From the NCBI GenBank assembly GCA_034509735.1, contig JACGWO010000001.1, positions 9,564,854 to 9,628,853 on the forward strand: a stretch of DNA of 64,000 bases. The letters run 5' to 3'. Numbering within the stretch: position 1 is the stretch's first letter; each line of letters opens with the position of its first letter. The DNA is from Sesamum alatum. Lineage: Eukaryota; Streptophyta; Magnoliopsida; Lamiales; Pedaliaceae. The position numbers were made by a program, and so were the translations under genes. Under the pieces are notes generated by a model. The model ran no database searches. It was not told the DNA's origin and worked only from the letters and a program-made list of their open reading frames with translations. Below, one piece after another: positions 62,385 through 64,000 of the stretch.

Positions 62385-63756
62385 GAAGTCTGCGGTAAGA
62401 GATGGGTGGCTAAAGAACTCGCTTACACGCCTCCTGCAATTTTGATTTGTTGGGTTGGGAAGAATTTCGGCACCACATCTCGTGCACATGAGTTCTGGAT
62501 GTAATTTTGAGCTTGGGTGCTAAAAATCCCGACACTCTAAGATGGCTGTGAGTTGCAGCAAACTCTCTTCCGGCATAAAGAGAGTTGTGATGTATGTGAC
62601 GAGATTTATGATTCTGGTTAATTTTGTTTACTTCTGAGAAGTCTCAATTGTACCATAAGCCCTATATATAAGGTCTTTAAAGTATTCATTCTGTATTGGA
62701 TGAATAACTCCCATTTAGGCTTTTAAAATTATGAATATTTTACATATGCGTAGCCTTAGATTTCATTATTAAAATCTTTGACCAAGATTCAAATATTGGG
62801 AAATGTAATTGGAAGCCCAAAATCTCAAGAAAGATGGTGTCATTTAGACATTTTATGGAGATACTATTGGAGTTGGAACTTGTAAGCTTTATTAGATGTT
62901 TGGTTGATATTCGTAATTGTACCTCGTCGGAGTTACATAATCTGTTAAGCAATCAAGGTAATGGAGTTGAAGAGTTGCTGGTGTGCCTACTCACTCAAAA
63001 TTGTACAACCTGTGCTTCAAATTTATACTATTTATCCTTGAATTGTTTGAACAGTGCATCTTGAAAATTTGTTTCATTTGTGGGCAACAATGTTTATGCT
63101 TGAAATGATTTAATTGTTACAGAAAAAATGGGTTTTCTAGTGTGTATAAGGATGAATAAATTTAGTTGCAATTTTCTTGATAAACACCAAAAAAGATTTC
63201 TTTTTCTTTTTTTCTTTTCTCTCTGTCGCCGTGTTTTCTTATCCACATGATTCTCGCACCTGCCAAAATGAAGACGCTTGGCAGGTTCCCATGAAGACAA
63301 ATCAGTGGACACAATAATCACATGTGGAATGAGATGAAAGAAAGAGAAAGCTGTGATGAGTGCTCGATGGAAAGTAGGAGCAATGAGGGCTGAAAATGGA
63401 GGAGTCTTATAATTTTTGCGTATAGTAACTCCATAACTCTATACACACAAAGACAAAAGAATTAGGCTATTTGAATTAAACGGCAAAGGTATGTTTGTTT
63501 GACGAGCCATTTGTAGTAGTAAGCTTCCTTCTCCACTGCCATGCCAGTAAATAGTAACTGAGGACATGGAGTTGTCGCTTGTTTAATAATCAGAATATGA
63601 AGAGAAAAATAAAATCTTGATCTGGAATAGCTGAGACAATTGGAAACTTTGGTAATCGTTGTATTGTTTCAGAATAAGTCTCGGGAAATTCTGTCACCAC
63701 AGATCATCGCTTGTTTTTGCATTGTTTGGGGTTCGTATTCCATTCCAAGATTAGCG
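62385..63756. other. Spacer between the RBM39-like gene and the monooxygenase
   Basis: 1.37 kb. The left ~300 bases are the 3' UTR of the RBM39-like gene. The remainder is promoter and leader of the monooxygenase starting at 63757. I see no repeat with clear structure and no credible open frame. Confidence 0.55.
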
Positions 63757-63830
63757 ATGGAAGTTGTAGAAGACATAGTGATTGTCGGTGCTGGAATTGC
63801 TGGCCTCACCACCTCTTTAGGACTTCACAG
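63757..63830 (+). CDS. FAD-dependent monooxygenase (MO1/zeaxanthin-epoxidase-like), first exon only
   Basis: The exon MEVVEDIVIVGAGIAGLTTS plus LGLHR ends at a consensus donor (CACAG|GTACTT). It carries the complete FAD-binding GAGIAG Rossmann motif at residues 11-16 and the spacing of plant MO1/CTF2-type monooxygenases of the UbiH/zeaxanthin-epoxidase fold. The lack of a transit peptide before the motif fits a cytosolic MO1-like enzyme rather than zeaxanthin epoxidase itself. Bases 63831-64000 are the first intron. The rest of the gene lies beyond the window. Confidence 0.75.
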
Positions 63831-64000
63831 GTACTTTTACTCACTCGTGATTCTCTCTTCTCTGCACCTTTTGTTTTTCTTTCCTTATTCTACTTGATAT
63901 GAGTGTGGTAGTAGTATAACAGTTGGAATTAAAGCTATGTTTTGCTGATTACTGATTATATATATGCATGAAGTGATTTTGGATTCTCCTTTTCCCTTTC

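Overview
This is a 64 kb stretch of plant nuclear DNA, almost certainly from a eudicot. The evidence is AT-rich intergenic DNA, short GT-AG introns, plastid- and mitochondrion-targeted proteins, plant-only families (CPP1, DUF630/DUF632, clade D PP2C, TIFY/CCT/GATA) and plant transposons (Helitrons, an Emigrant-like pogo MITE, many hairpin MITEs). I cannot name the species. All exon structures were read by eye from splice sites and reading frame. Seven genes are complete and one is cut by the right edge.

Left gene block (1.9-20.5 kb). A 13-exon plastid FAD-dependent desaturase-like gene (minus, 1950-5298) lies head to head with CPP1, the chaperone-like protein of POR1 (plus, 6229-8616), across about 0.93 kb. 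CPP1 converges on a DUF630/DUF632 gene (minus, 9190-12797). A clade D protein phosphatase 2C follows on the same strand (minus, 15719-19530), with upstream ATGs in its leader.

Transposon-rich middle (20.6-46 kb). It holds hairpin MITEs, two related copies of an old Helitron-like element, a 279 bp mini-Helitron with intact termini, a possible SINE, and a large decayed Helitron of the Rep/helicase plus RPA type. That Helitron has a clear 3' end at 44176 and two candidate 5' heads, at 30654 and 35438. Between the heads are four nearly identical copies of an ~815 bp unit. Each unit contains small exon-like blocks separated by intron-like blocks at ~135 bp spacing. The Rep/helicase coding region is broken by frameshifts and stops. 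The amplified head and leader array is the most unusual structure in the window.

Right gene block (46-64 kb). An intronless GATA/CCT gene with a degenerate TIFY motif (46332-46988) looks like a retrocopy of a ZML-type gene. It is followed by an organellar, probably mitochondrial, translation initiation factor IF-3 with a long low-complexity tail (49548-53471). Next is a 13-exon RBM39/CC1-like splicing factor with an RS domain, two RRMs and a UHM (55744-62384). The first exon of an FAD-dependent monooxygenase starts at 63757 and runs out of the window. The IF-3 and RBM39-like promoters both carry site II (TGGGCC/T) motifs and a telo-box, a combination usual for plant gene-expression machinery.

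The genes do not form one pathway. The left block leans to plastid function and signalling, the right block to translation and RNA processing.
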